Shown here: positions 10,093 through 18,271 of the stretch, in pieces | How the letters are laid out: the number at the start of each line of letters is the position of its first letter | Position numbering within the stretch: position 1 is the first letter of the stretch | Source: Psychrobacillus psychrotolerans | GTDB lineage: Bacteria; Bacillota; Bacilli; Bacillales_A; Planococcaceae | Assembly (NCBI RefSeq): GCF_900115805.1 | Contig: NZ_FOXU01000002.1 | Location: 186,001-250,000 of the forward strand | DNA: 64,000 bases | Direction of reading: 5' to 3' | Notes under the pieces: model-generated | Database searches by the model: none | Told to the model about the DNA's origin: nothing | The model's input: only the letters and a program-made list of their open reading frames with translations | Position numbers and translations under genes: made by a program

Positions 10093-10266
10093 ATGACTGA
10101 ACAATCTATAGCAGGACAAAAATGGTGGAAGATAGGTGCAGCAGCATTCCTATCTGTTGGTTTATTAGCTGGATGTGGTGATGGAGATAATGAATCCGAT
10201 GTAGATGACAATATGGAAGAAGATGTAGAACAAGAACTAGAAGAGGAAGATAAAGACGGTGAGTAA
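10093..10266 (+). CDS. Small acidic lipoprotein, function unknown
   Basis: A 57-residue protein with a signal peptide (WWKIGAAAFLSVG) and lipobox LLAGC, followed by a very acidic tail made almost only of Asp, Glu, Asn and Gly. GGAGGAG sits 6 bases before the ATG at 10093; an upstream in-frame ATG at 10078 would place the ribosome site inside the gene. The mature part is about 35 residues, mostly negatively charged and probably disordered. I do not recognise a family. It has its own terminator and no operon partner. Confidence 0.65.
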   Translation: MTEQSIAGQKWWKIGAAAFLSVGLLAGCGDGDNESDVDDNMEEDVEQELEEEDKDGE

Positions 10267-10283
10267 ATATTATTAGGAAAAAT

Positions 10284-10323
10284 CATGACCCCCACAATTA
10301 TTGTGGGGGCCATGACCTTTTTA
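10284..10323 (+). terminator. Terminator after the small lipoprotein gene
   Basis: CCCCCACAAT pairs with ATTGTGGGGG around a single base and is followed after a short CATGACC by five T. Confidence 0.8.
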
Positions 10324-10480
10324 TTTACACGGACAAGTTCCTTTCCCATTTAGTTTGTTACATTTTTTACACTTTTTATTGGATATCCTGTTCACTTCCT
10401 TTTATTGATTTACACCAAAATATGTCGCTATTGGATTGTCCTATTACACCTATTATTCGACATCAGTTCGAAAAAGTGAC

Positions 10481-10850
10481 TGTGGATAAAGTTATGCACA
10501 ACCAATAGGTTGTTATAACAACAATTTTGACATTAATTTGTTAGTAACTCACAACTTATCCACTGTAAGATGTGGATAAAATTTAAATAATTAATATTTT
10601 TGCCTCTTTTATATACTAACGGTACCCGAACTTGGATTTATTTAGACAAAACATAAAATAATTCGATTTTTTTCATAGAAAAATGTTTTAGAACCTCGTT
10701 TCTAATGATTTTTAAGGAAAATGTTTCGACAAAATTCGATTTTTTCAAAATTGTGCATAACTTTATACACAAAATTCACACTGGTATATATAGGTTTTTT
10801 AACATTACTAACAACTTACTAACATATTACCCACTTTTCGTTGTGGATAA
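10481..10850. promoter_or_regulatory. DnaA-box cluster upstream of sda
   Basis: Six perfect TTATNCACA boxes occur in 370 bases: minus-oriented at 10481-10489, 10571-10579, 10752-10760 and 10842-10850, plus-oriented at 10492-10500 and 10763-10771. Near matches are at 10556-10564 (TTATCCACT) and 10827-10835. Two box pairs have the same head-to-head layout, TGTGNATAA, two bases, TTATNCACA. The DNA between is AT-rich. In B. subtilis a DnaA-box cluster precedes sda and DnaA activates sda; the position here, 150 bases before sda, makes the same role very likely. No dnaA or dnaN is adjacent, so this is unlikely to be oriC. Confidence 0.88.
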
Positions 10851-10852
10851 CA

Positions 10853-10887
10853 GAACAGTTGTTCTCAAGTGAAATGTTTGTTAAATT
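10853..10887 (+). promoter_or_regulatory. Candidate sda promoter with overlapping LexA-like box
   Basis: TTGTTC (10859-10864) and TAAATT (10882-10887) with a 17-base spacer form a plausible SigA promoter. GAACAGTTGTTC (10853-10864) has the GAAC-N4-GTTC core of Bacillus LexA boxes and overlaps the -35. The last perfect DnaA box ends 3 bases upstream. The layout suggests joint control by DnaA and the SOS repressor. This is sequence inference. Confidence 0.5.
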
Positions 10888-11003
10888 AGTCTTGTGAAAG
10901 ATAAAAGCTTAATCGCTTTGACGGATTAATAAATGATGGTGTTAATCTCTAATTGTTGTTAAGCAAATTACATAATAAATATAAAACGGAGGTGCGAGGG
11001 GTT

Positions 11004-11138
11004 ATGAGTAAAATGTCTGATGATCTTCTAATCGAGTCTTATTTAACAGCAAAAAAACTAAAACTAAATCCAGATTTTCTGGAACTGTTAGAATCCGAAA
11101 TAGCTCGCCGTTGTTTGTCCATACAAAATGCTAGTTAA
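11004..11138 (+). CDS. sda: Sda, checkpoint inhibitor of sporulation kinase
   Basis: A 44-residue protein whose first half, [18 protein letters not shown], followed by [13 protein letters not shown], aligns with B. subtilis Sda (46 residues), a helical hairpin that binds the dimerisation domain of KinA and blocks autophosphorylation when replication is perturbed. The ATG at 11004 matches the N-terminal length of B. subtilis Sda and follows GGAGGTGCGAGGGG; an in-frame ATG at 11013 is an alternative. The upstream region carries the DnaA-box cluster and a LexA-like box, consistent with coupling sporulation to replication status. Identification is strong despite the small size. Confidence 0.9.
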   Translation: MSKMSDDLLIESYLTAKKLKLNPDFLELLESEIARRCLSIQNAS

Positions 11139-11195
11139 TTACAGGTAAAGTGTTCATCGTTAAAAACTTCGGAATCCCTTAGCTTTAATGATCAA

Positions 11196-11226
11196 CAAAA
11201 AAGTCGGTGGATTTCTCCACCGACCT
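11196..11226 (-). terminator. Terminator of the SASP gene
   Basis: GTCGGTGGA pairs with TCCACCGAC around a 4-base loop; on the minus strand it is followed by TTTTTT. It may also help end sda transcription from the other side. Confidence 0.85.
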
Positions 11227-11234
11227 AATTGTTA

Positions 11235-11441
11235 TTATTTGCTAAATTGATTTCCACTCATTTGTGATTGGGCTTGAGCTACTAAACGCTTAGTTATTTC
11301 TCCGCCAACGGAACCGTTAGCACGCGCTGAAGCTTCTCCTCCAAGTTGAACACCGAATTCTTGTGCGATCTCATATTTCATTTGATCAAGGGCTTGTTTT
11401 ACGCCGGGTACTAGAAGTTGATTTGAATTACTGTTTGGCAT
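11235..11441 (-). CDS. Alpha/beta-type small acid-soluble spore protein
   Basis: A 68-residue SASP. The core reads [20 protein letters not shown], then [23 protein letters not shown] and VAQAQSQM, the standard alpha/beta-type signature. These proteins coat spore DNA in the forespore, convert it to an A-like form that resists UV and heat, and are degraded by the GPR protease at germination, which cuts in the KYE-IA region. The ATG at 11441 follows AAGGAGG with 8 bases; the GTG at 11450 overlaps the ribosome site. Expected to be SigG-controlled; I see no clean SigG promoter. Confidence 0.95.
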   Translation of the reverse strand: MPNSNSNQLLVPGVKQALDQMKYEIAQEFGVQLGGEASARANGSVGGEITKRLVAQAQSQMSGNQFSK

Positions 11442-11540
11442 GTTGTTCACCTCCTTGTAAGCTTATATTGTGTTTTTTTTCATCATTTATACTAGAAAAT
11501 TCAACAGGATATTTTGGTAATATCTTTCAATTGTTGTTGG

Positions 11541-12335
11541 CTACTTTTCAAGGATTTGATTGATCACTTCGTTTGCTTTACTATTATTTAAATTTTTGTA
11601 AACGCAACTTGCTGGAGAATCCCTTAGTGTATCTGTAAATGCATTCGCCATTTCTGCTTCTCCCGCTACATGATATTCTCGCCAACCTCTTTTTTTCCTT
11701 AACTGTTCAACGGTTGTCCTCATCCCTTTATAAAATGTACTTGCATTAACTCTGTAATGTGTATCTAATACAGCAGTTTTGCTATCAGCAACGGCTCGCC
11801 TTCCTCTACTATCTATTTTGACCTTTTCATTCCATGTTTCGGAAACTGGGTCATATTTGAACGTTACATCATCACGAACAAATCCCAATGCTGTGTCTAA
11901 AATTCGAACTTCCCCAAAGCTTGGCATGATTATACCCGCTTCTGGATATGCTTTGTACATATACTCCAATTGCTCTGTAACAGGATGGTCTTCCCAATAG
12001 AAATTTGTTTTTACAGGTACCTGCACATAATGAACAGACCATAAATCCTCATTTGCACTGGCAAAAATGACGGCGCCTTTACGTAACTCTAGTGAGTTTT
12101 TTTCCATCTCATTTTTTACTTTTTCCTTTACCTTATTAAATGCTTTTAGTTCTTTTTCATCACCTGAAGCTTCTATATACTCTCCGATACGCTTTAAGCC
12201 ACTTTTCAGATGAATTGCCCAAGCACCATTTAGTTGTTCAGGATCAGCAGGATTGGTATTCAAATAAATACTTAAAACACTTCGATCCATACTGGTGTAT
12301 GCTTTCAACGCTTCAATTTCTTTGTTTATCGTCAT
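11541..12335 (-). CDS. VLRF1/aeRF1-type release-factor-like protein
   Basis: A 264-residue protein starting at an ATG behind GGAGGAAGG. It begins with an eRF1-like N-domain (VLSIYLNTNPADPEQLNGAW) and continues with KGAVIFASANEDLW and HPVTEQLEYMYKAYPEAG, as I recall from bacterial 'VLRF1 family aeRF1-type release factor' proteins. The C-terminal part (GWREYHVAGEAEMANAF) fits the family's peptidyl-tRNA-facing domain region. The family is related to factors that free stalled nascent chains; activity here is inference. No GGQ motif is visible, so the catalytic mechanism would differ from classical release factors. It stands alone on the minus strand. Confidence 0.7.
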   Translation of the reverse strand: MTINKEIEALKAYTSMDRSVLSIYLNTNPADPEQLNGAWAIHLKSGLKRIGEYIEASGDEKELKAFNKVKEKVKNEMEKNSLELRKGAVIFASANEDLWSVHYVQVPVKTNFYWEDHPVTEQLEYMYKAYPEAGIIMPSFGEVRILDTALGFVRDDVTFKYDPVSETWNEKVKIDSRGRRAVADSKTAVLDTHYRVNASTFYKGMRTTVEQLRKKRGWREYHVAGEAEMANAFTDTLRDSPASCVYKNLNNSKANEVINQILEK

Positions 12336-12440
12336 TCTACCTTCCTCCTTCGTCTTACTCTTCGTAGTATCACCTTTCAAGAAAGGATTACACGGGAAAA
12401 ATAATGATTAAATTTTGTTAAATAAATTTACTTCTGTAAC

Positions 12441-12478
12441 AAAAAAACGCACCGACTATGTTTAGTCAGTACGTTTTT
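12441..12478 (-). terminator. Terminator of the Na+/H+ antiporter gene
   Basis: Minus strand: ACGTACTGACTA pairs with TAGTCGGTGCGT, with two G-T pairs, followed by seven T. Confidence 0.8.
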
Positions 12479-12480
12479 CA

Positions 12481-14520
12481 TTAATGCGTATGAATACTAT
12501 TTTCTTCCATCCAATAGGCTTCACGTATATTGATATGTCTTCGCATTTTCCTAGTTATTTCTAAAGTTATTTCACCACTTTGATATAAGCGTTGAATTTC
12601 ATCTCGTTCCGCCTGAAAAGCTTTATCACGCAGCTCTCTTTGTACACTTATATAATGACCAGAATCAGTCAATTTATTGGCTAGCTTAAATTTAACTATC
12701 ATTTCATTATACTCTCCAATAAGTTGTACATGAACTACCTCGTTTTCTGGGGTCATGGTTTCTCTCAAGTACTTAATAGCAGCTTTTGCCATTTTCACTT
12801 TAAAACTTACTACTTCATGTCCTTTTTCTAAACGAATTTTAATGGAATCACGTTTTTTATTAGTGAATATCTTTAAAATGTTATAATATCCTCTTTTAAT
12901 CACGGTCCAAACAAGTAACCCACGATATAATAAGCGATTAGTCACAGCCACCCGCATACGATGAATATGCTCTTCTATTAAGTTTAGTGATTCACGATCA
13001 ATTTTATTATTTGTTTTTAACTTTTCGATAAAATCACTTTCGACTTCTAACACTTTCATTCGAGTGTATGTTTCTAGTTCTTTTATACGGTCTGCTTCAT
13101 CTTCACTTACAAACAAAAGCTGATTTCTTATTTCATTGTATTGAGCAATAATCGAGACTGCTGCTCCATGATTTTCTTCGGTTGTCAGATCACGCAATGT
13201 ATCAATCGCTCTCTCAGCTGTTTGAAGTATAGCCAATCTTTCCATCTCTTCTTTAGCTTCCTCCGTACCAGCTTTTTCTGACTTCGCTAGTAAAGGAAGG
13301 ACAATACTTGCCAGTACTAGTGTTACTAAAATGACTCCTGCTGCTATGAAAATGATCAATGCACGCTGTGGAAAAACATCACCATTGGCTAGGAAATACG
13401 GAATTGTAAAAGCTCCGGCCAAAGTAACTGCACCTCGTACTCCTGCAATAGTTGTAATAGCTACGTAACGAAGAGAAGGTTTAGTTAGATTTTTCTCCTT
13501 CATAAACCAACCAATCCACCAAGCTATATAAATCCAAAGCCAACGAAGTATTAGAAGAGCCGCAGTTATAATGAAGATATACATAATTACCTGATAATTA
13601 TCAAATAACGGGCTATCAAATATTTCTTGAGAAACACTTGGAATTTGTAATCCAAGTAGCACGAATACAAGTCCATTTAATATAAATATAAGAATCGTCC
13701 AAGTACTTTTCGAGACTAATTGTAATTGTATAGCTGGTGACTGTTCACGATCTTTGAATATGGCATGTACAATACCAGCTGCTACAACTGAAAGAATTCC
13801 TGAAAGATTAACATGCTCTATTATATAAAAAATAACGAAAGGCGTTAACAGTTGAATAAGCATATGCAGCGTTACATCTTCCATACCCAAACGTCGTATA
13901 AACACTTTCAAACGAATGATTATATAGGCTAGTAGTGCACCTCCAAGAAATCCACCTAATGCTATTACCACAAAACTCACACTTGCTTCTGCTAGCGAGA
14001 AAACGCCTGTTACAGTAGCTGCGACCGCAAATTTAAATGCTACTAGTCCAGATGCATCATTCATAAGGCCTTCGCCTTCAAGGATATGCGTAATTGTTTT
14101 TGGAATTTTCACCCGACTAGAAATGGCGCCTACTGCCACAACATCTGTTGGAGATAAAATAGCTGCTAATGCAAATGCCGCAGATAATGGAATCGATGGT
14201 ATAAGCCAGTGTATTAAATACCCTATGACTAACACAGTTAAGAACACAAGTCCAAGCGCCAACATGAAAATTGGTTTGCGTAACTTCCATAACTCATGTC
14301 TCGATACATTTTTTCCATCATAGAACAGTAATGGAGCAATAAATAGAACAAAAAATAGCTCCGGTTCTAACTCAATATGTATGCCTAAAGGAACAGCAGC
14401 AAGCGAAACTCCAAGCGCAATTTGAATTAGTGGTACCGGTATAAATGGAAAAAAGTGATTAATAAAATTGGATAATCCAATAATGCCTAACAACAATAAG
14501 ATAATTAAAAAAAATTCCAC
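12481..14520 (-). CDS. CPA1-family Na+(K+)/H+ antiporter, NhaK/YvgP type
   Basis: A 679-residue membrane antiporter. The first 400 residues hold about 12 hydrophobic segments with the ion-binding motifs ILSPTDVVAVGAI and LEGEGLMNDASGLV (essential aspartates), and VRGAVTLAGAF near residue 365. A long hydrophilic C-terminal region (about 410-679) of helices follows and is probably a cytoplasmic regulatory tail. Such antiporters export Na+ or K+ in exchange for protons under alkaline or salt stress. The start is likely GTG at 14520 (7 bases after AGGGG); TTG at 14523 is possible. It is followed by its own terminator. Confidence 0.9.
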   Translation of the reverse strand: MEFFLIILLLLGIIGLSNFINHFFPFIPVPLIQIALGVSLAAVPLGIHIELEPELFFVLFIAPLLFYDGKNVSRHELWKLRKPIFMLALGLVFLTVLVIGYLIHWLIPSIPLSAAFALAAILSPTDVVAVGAISSRVKIPKTITHILEGEGLMNDASGLVAFKFAVAATVTGVFSLAEASVSFVVIALGGFLGGALLAYIIIRLKVFIRRLGMEDVTLHMLIQLLTPFVIFYIIEHVNLSGILSVVAAGIVHAIFKDREQSPAIQLQLVSKSTWTILIFILNGLVFVLLGLQIPSVSQEIFDSPLFDNYQVIMYIFIITAALLILRWLWIYIAWWIGWFMKEKNLTKPSLRYVAITTIAGVRGAVTLAGAFTIPYFLANGDVFPQRALIIFIAAGVILVTLVLASIVLPLLAKSEKAGTEEAKEEMERLAILQTAERAIDTLRDLTTEENHGAAVSIIAQYNEIRNQLLFVSEDEADRIKELETYTRMKVLEVESDFIEKLKTNNKIDRESLNLIEEHIHRMRVAVTNRLLYRGLLVWTVIKRGYYNILKIFTNKKRDSIKIRLEKGHEVVSFKVKMAKAAIKYLRETMTPENEVVHVQLIGEYNEMIVKFKLANKLTDSGHYISVQRELRDKAFQAERDEIQRLYQSGEITLEITRKMRRHINIREAYWMEENSIHTH

Positions 14521-14581
14521 CAAATGTCCCCTTTTTCTTTATATATATCAATTCTATAGGGATTATTCCGTAAATACAAAT

Positions 14582-15544
14582 TCAATAATCGGCTTTAGCC
14601 TTATCTTGTTTCGTCAAATAATCAATTATTCCCATGGAACTTACTTCCAGATCTAATTGAATTAATCTAAATACTTCATGATTTTCAGAAATTCCTTCAT
14701 TGCCTAGATGCTTTTTTACTAACTTTTCTAATCTACTCGCTAGTTCTTCATATCCTTTATCTTCCTCATAGACAGTTTCTGCTTCTGCCATAAATATATT
14801 TAACCACATCGATACTTGAGAAAGTGCTTCTTCAGGAGAATTAGTCATTCCATAATGCCCATAATAAATAGATTGAAGATTCATTTGTGCAAAAAGCTCT
14901 ATTGCTCTTTGCATAGCGACTGGATTAAATTGGTTTGGTGAAGTCGATGGCAAGAAGAAGTCAACTCCATCTGATACCAATTGCTCATAGCGAACGCCAA
15001 CTGTGTCCCCCGTAAACATTCCATTGCTAACAGGATCATAGATAGAGAAATGATGATTTGCATGTCCAGGAGTATCAAAAAATTTCAATATACACGTATC
15101 TCCTATTTTCAATATATCCCCATCATTTTTTATAACCATACGCTCTTGGGGAATTGGAATAATTGGATTGAATAATTCCTCAAATTTAGTCCCATATACG
15201 GCCTTTGCTCCAGCTATTAGCCTCGTTGGTTCTGCCAGATGTCTTACTCCTTTTGGGTGAACCACAAGTTGAGCATTTGGACATTCCTCCATTAAAAGGC
15301 CTGCTCCTCCAGCATGATCCAGATGGATATGTGTAACGATTATGTATTTCACTTGGTCTAATGAAAATCCTAATAACTCTAAGCCACTTTTCACATACTT
15401 TACAGATGGGCTTGGTCCAGTTTCTACAATAGTAAGTTCCAGTTCATCGATGACATATGTACCGGTACGTTCTGACTCTCCCATATCAAATCCATCGATT
15501 AAATAGATTCTCTCATTTAACTTTTTCGGATAATTATTTGTCAT
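14582..15544 (-). CDS. MBL-fold metallo-hydrolase
   Basis: A 320-residue metallo-beta-lactamase-fold enzyme. The HIHLDH metal motif is at residues 72-77, TPGHANHH supplies a further histidine, TGDTVG the bridging aspartate, and YYGHYG the last histidine. The substrate is not deducible; many such proteins are thioesterases, lactonases or glyoxalase II-like. The ATG has AAAGGGGAG upstream. It lies upstream of the antiporter on the same strand with a 61-base gap and no clear terminator, so co-transcription is possible. Confidence 0.85.
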   Translation of the reverse strand: MTNNYPKKLNERIYLIDGFDMGESERTGTYVIDELELTIVETGPSPSVKYVKSGLELLGFSLDQVKYIIVTHIHLDHAGGAGLLMEECPNAQLVVHPKGVRHLAEPTRLIAGAKAVYGTKFEELFNPIIPIPQERMVIKNDGDILKIGDTCILKFFDTPGHANHHFSIYDPVSNGMFTGDTVGVRYEQLVSDGVDFFLPSTSPNQFNPVAMQRAIELFAQMNLQSIYYGHYGMTNSPEEALSQVSMWLNIFMAEAETVYEEDKGYEELASRLEKLVKKHLGNEGISENHEVFRLIQLDLEVSSMGIIDYLTKQDKAKADY

Positions 15545-15665
15545 TGTATTCTCCCCTTTAATTACATGAATATTTAGAATATAACTTCCTTCTATTATAT
15601 TAACATTTATCTGTCAGATTAATGACTTTAATACTTCGACAATATAACATCAACATGGTCTTAAG

Positions 15666-15699
15666 AAAAAAACCTACTGCCTGGATAAGACGGTAGGTT
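15666..15699 (-). terminator. Terminator of the 85-residue protein gene
   Basis: Minus strand: AACCTACCG pairs with a matching arm ending GTAGGTT, followed by six T (TTTTTTC). Confidence 0.75.
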
Positions 15700-15721
15700 A
15701 GCATTTAAAAAATCCCACTTA

Positions 15722-15979
15722 TTAGTGTAACGTATGGAGTTTCTCTACATTTTGATGTAGCTGTTCCTGAAGCGTACTGATTGGCTCTAAATTCCCTCTA
15801 CTTTCTAATGCCATTGCAATCGACTTATTGGCACGTTCAATCATGTCCTCCGCATTTTGGATAGACCGATCTGTAGGATTAGTCAAAGCTTGACCAACAG
15901 CAAGCGTCACATTATCCACAGAATTGTGTAAACGTGCAATAACATTATCTTCTTTCCAACTCATTTGCGTGTGATCCAT
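15722..15979 (-). CDS. Small hypothetical protein, possibly DUF2564-like
   Basis: An 85-residue, mostly helical protein with a good ribosome site (GAAGGAGGA) before ATG 15979. The core NSVDNVTLAVGQALTNPTD then NAEDMIERANKSIAMALE looks like a two-helix protein and recalls the DUF2564 family of Bacillus, but I cannot confirm that. It has no signal peptide or cysteines. It is divergent from tlp, so the 146-base spacer probably holds both promoters; a spore or stationary-phase role is only a guess from that position. Confidence 0.65.
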   Translation of the reverse strand: MDHTQMSWKEDNVIARLHNSVDNVTLAVGQALTNPTDRSIQNAEDMIERANKSIAMALESRGNLEPISTLQEQLHQNVEKLHTLH

Positions 15980-16125
15980 TTAAAGTCCTCCTTCATTTGC
16001 CTTAAGGATTACTATGGCAACTTCAACCTGTATTTATTCACTCGTGGATTAACTTGGTAGTTCATAGTCTTGTTAGGTTCGGGAACACTATCTTTTGATA
16101 GCATCAATTTAAAGGAGGAAAAGAT

Positions 16126-16347
16126 ATGCCTAAAACCAAACGTGGTCCTAATGATCGGGCGAATAGTGAAGAAAGGCTTAAGAAAACAATCAGACATATG
16201 GAAGCAGCCGAAATAGCAATGGAATATGCACCGAAGGAAGATGTGGCTGCCATTAAAAAGAAAAATGAACATCGTGCTGAAAGCATAGAAGAATTGGAAA
16301 AAGAAATAAAATCAGCAGAAAAAACAGGCTTAAAAGGTTACCTATGA
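16126..16347 (+). CDS. tlp: Small acid-soluble spore protein Tlp
   Basis: A 73-residue protein with the Tlp pattern GPNDRANSEERLKKTIRHME followed by AAEIAMEYA and IKKKNEHRAESIEELEKEI; compare B. subtilis Tlp with PNDRSDNVEKLQ and IKEKNARREQSIEAF. Tlp is a thioredoxin-like-named minor SASP made in the forespore under SigG/SigF control. The gene has a strong ribosome site (AAAGGAGG) before ATG 16126. It is highly charged with no Cys, as expected. A terminator follows at 16441. Confidence 0.88.
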   Translation: MPKTKRGPNDRANSEERLKKTIRHMEAAEIAMEYAPKEDVAAIKKKNEHRAESIEELEKEIKSAEKTGLKGYL

Positions 16348-16440
16348 CACAGTGTAACCAACTAGATATGGAATATATATAGCAGTTGGCATCGGTTTCA
16401 TACATCCATTATTTTCGATGGCTTTGGACAGAACAGAGTG

Positions 16441-16480
16441 AAAGGGAGACGGTGAATGTCATAGCCCTCTCCCCTTTTTC
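16441..16480 (+). terminator. Terminator downstream of tlp
   Basis: AAAGGGAGA pairs with TCTCCCCTTT (one bulged C) and is followed by TTTTTC. The rest of 16348-16743 shows nothing I can name. Confidence 0.65.
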
Positions 16481-16743
16481 TTTGAACGTCTACTTTAGCC
16501 TGTCCCTTAAAGTATCTCATTTAGGAGTGGAGTCACGCTCTTCCCCCTATTGACGTTACGGTACTCACTTCAAAATATGAAAGTGCGGCCGAATGGCAAT
16601 AGTATTACTCATTCTTTTCAGTAACATTAACCCAGTATACGGTCCATTCTAATATGCTTTCTTTAAGAAGAACCGAAAATAAACACGCTTTTTCTATCGT
16701 TTACATAAATTGTAGAGATAGTAAAAGGAGGACTGCTTAGTTC

Positions 16744-17049
16744 ATGATTAACCTAGAACCAATTAATATCGAGGGACACACGTTTCTATCGATTTCTGTG
16801 GAACTGCCGAAAACCAACTTACTCGTTGTCACGAATGACAAAGGATATATAATGTGTGGCGCCTTAGACGTTGCACTGCTAAATGAAAAGTTAAAGGATA
16901 GAAAGGTTATTGCCGGAAGAGCTGTTGGAGTAAAAACAATTACCCAGCTTCTAGATGCACCACTCGAATCCATTACCTATGAAGCAGAAGAACTCGGTAT
17001 TACTCCGGGCATGATTGGAAGAGAAGCCCTTTTAAAAATGATAGAGTAA
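16744..17049 (+). CDS. yunC: YunC family protein (DUF1805)
   Basis: A 101-residue DUF1805 protein, nearly full-length similar to B. subtilis YunC: KTNLLVVTNDKGYIMCGALD, VALLNEKLKDRKVIAGRAVG, and PGMIGREALLKM. The structure of the family is known but its function is not. The start follows AAAGGAGG. It is a single-gene unit with its own strong terminator and shares nothing obvious with the qox operon downstream. Confidence 0.9.
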   Translation: MINLEPINIEGHTFLSISVELPKTNLLVVTNDKGYIMCGALDVALLNEKLKDRKVIAGRAVGVKTITQLLDAPLESITYEAEELGITPGMIGREALLKMIE

Positions 17050-17054
17050 AAAGT

Positions 17055-17094
17055 AAAGGCGACAGAACAACATATAGTTGTTCTGTCGCCTTTT
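17055..17094 (+). terminator. Terminator of yunC
   Basis: AAGGCGACAGAACAAC pairs with GTTGTTCTGTCGCCTT around a 5-base loop, followed by TTTT. Confidence 0.92.
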
Positions 17095-17307
17095 AGTATG
17101 CTCACTTTTCCTCTATTTCCTTATATCTCCGCACACTTCACAATTACGTTACCAATTTACTTTAATTTGTTCACATCTTAATGAACGTTTTGTGAAGTTG
17201 GATTTTATCATTTTGTTTTTAGCAGTACTGGTAATAAGATAGAGGCATACAGAGACCATATCTGTTTTCTATTCGTTTATATAAATATTTTTGGAAGGGG
17301 TAGAAGA

Positions 17308-18225
17308 ATGAAATTAAAAATGAAATGGCTTCTTTTAACCATGGTTATCACTATTACCACCGTGCTAACAGGTTGTGAACCATTATTAGTCTTAGATCCA
17401 AAAGGTCCTCAAGCAAAAACACAGGCTGACGATATTATGCTATCAATTTGGCTTATGTTAGGCATCGTCATTGTGGTCTTAGCTATTCTAGTTTTTGTCT
17501 TACTGAAATACCGCGCTTCTAAACAACCAAAAGATTACGAGCCACCACATATCGAAGGAAGCCCAATAGTCGAAGCAATTTGTATTGGTATTCCTATTAT
17601 TATCGTTATCTTCCTTTCTATTGTTTCTGTGAAAAGTAACTATGAAGTCGAAGCAACTCCAGCGGGATACGAAGATCAAGAGCCTTTAGTTATTTATGCT
17701 TCTTCATCTAACTGGAAATGGCATTTTAGTTATCCAGAAGAAAATATTGAAACAGTTAACTATTTATATATTCCTGAAGATCGTGCTATTGAATTTAAAC
17801 TATATTCATATGGCCCAATCACAAGCTTTTGGATTCCACAGCTAGGCGGTCAAAAATACGCTATGTCTGACATGGTTACAACTTTACACTTAGCTGCAGA
17901 TCAACCTGGTGAATTTATGGGTAGAAATGCAAACTTTAGTGGAGCTGGATTTGCAGAAAATACATTTGAAGTTACTGCAATGTCCCCTAAAGAGTATATG
18001 GAATGGGTAGAAGAAGTACACGCAACGGCTTCACCTCTTACAGAAGAAAAATTTGAAGAGTTATTAGAACCCGGGCATCTTGGACGTTCTACTTATACGG
18101 GAACACATTTAGAATTTGCTCCTCCTCCAGAACATAATCACGGTTCTACTGATACGGATGCAGAAGAAGATGTAGATTCCGAACACCATGAGGAACACGA
18201 AACACAAGATCATTCAAATCATTAA
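17308..18225 (+). CDS. qoxA: Cytochrome aa3 quinol oxidase subunit II
   Basis: A 305-residue lipoprotein subunit with lipobox LTGC (Cys23), two transmembrane helices (about 45-67 and 88-110) and a periplasm-side cupredoxin-like domain containing SSSNWKWHFSYPEENI. It lacks the CuA ligand set, as expected for a quinol rather than cytochrome c oxidase. The C-terminal tail is His/Glu/Asp-rich (DSEHHEEHETQDHSNH), a possible metal-binding decoration. The complex oxidises menaquinol and reduces oxygen, pumping protons. It is the first gene of qoxABCD; the upstream region has TTGTGAA-type half-sites (17136-17143, 17190-17197). Confidence 0.95.
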   Translation: MKLKMKWLLLTMVITITTVLTGCEPLLVLDPKGPQAKTQADDIMLSIWLMLGIVIVVLAILVFVLLKYRASKQPKDYEPPHIEGSPIVEAICIGIPIIIVIFLSIVSVKSNYEVEATPAGYEDQEPLVIYASSSNWKWHFSYPEENIETVNYLYIPEDRAIEFKLYSYGPITSFWIPQLGGQKYAMSDMVTTLHLAADQPGEFMGRNANFSGAGFAENTFEVTAMSPKEYMEWVEEVHATASPLTEEKFEELLEPGHLGRSTYTGTHLEFAPPPEHNHGSTDTDAEEDVDSEHHEEHETQDHSNH

Positions 18226-18271
18226 TGCTCGATGAATACACACTATTTTTTTGAAAGGAGTTACAAAAAGT

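Noticed and set aside
10071-10349. Minus-strand frame opposite the small lipoprotein gene
   Set aside because: Serine-rich shadow of the acidic repeat-like codons; no ribosome site; it crosses the terminator hairpin.
10481-10850. oriC or plasmid replication origin
   Set aside because: The DnaA-box density is origin-like, but there is no dnaA, dnaN or rep gene, and the position before sda explains it better.
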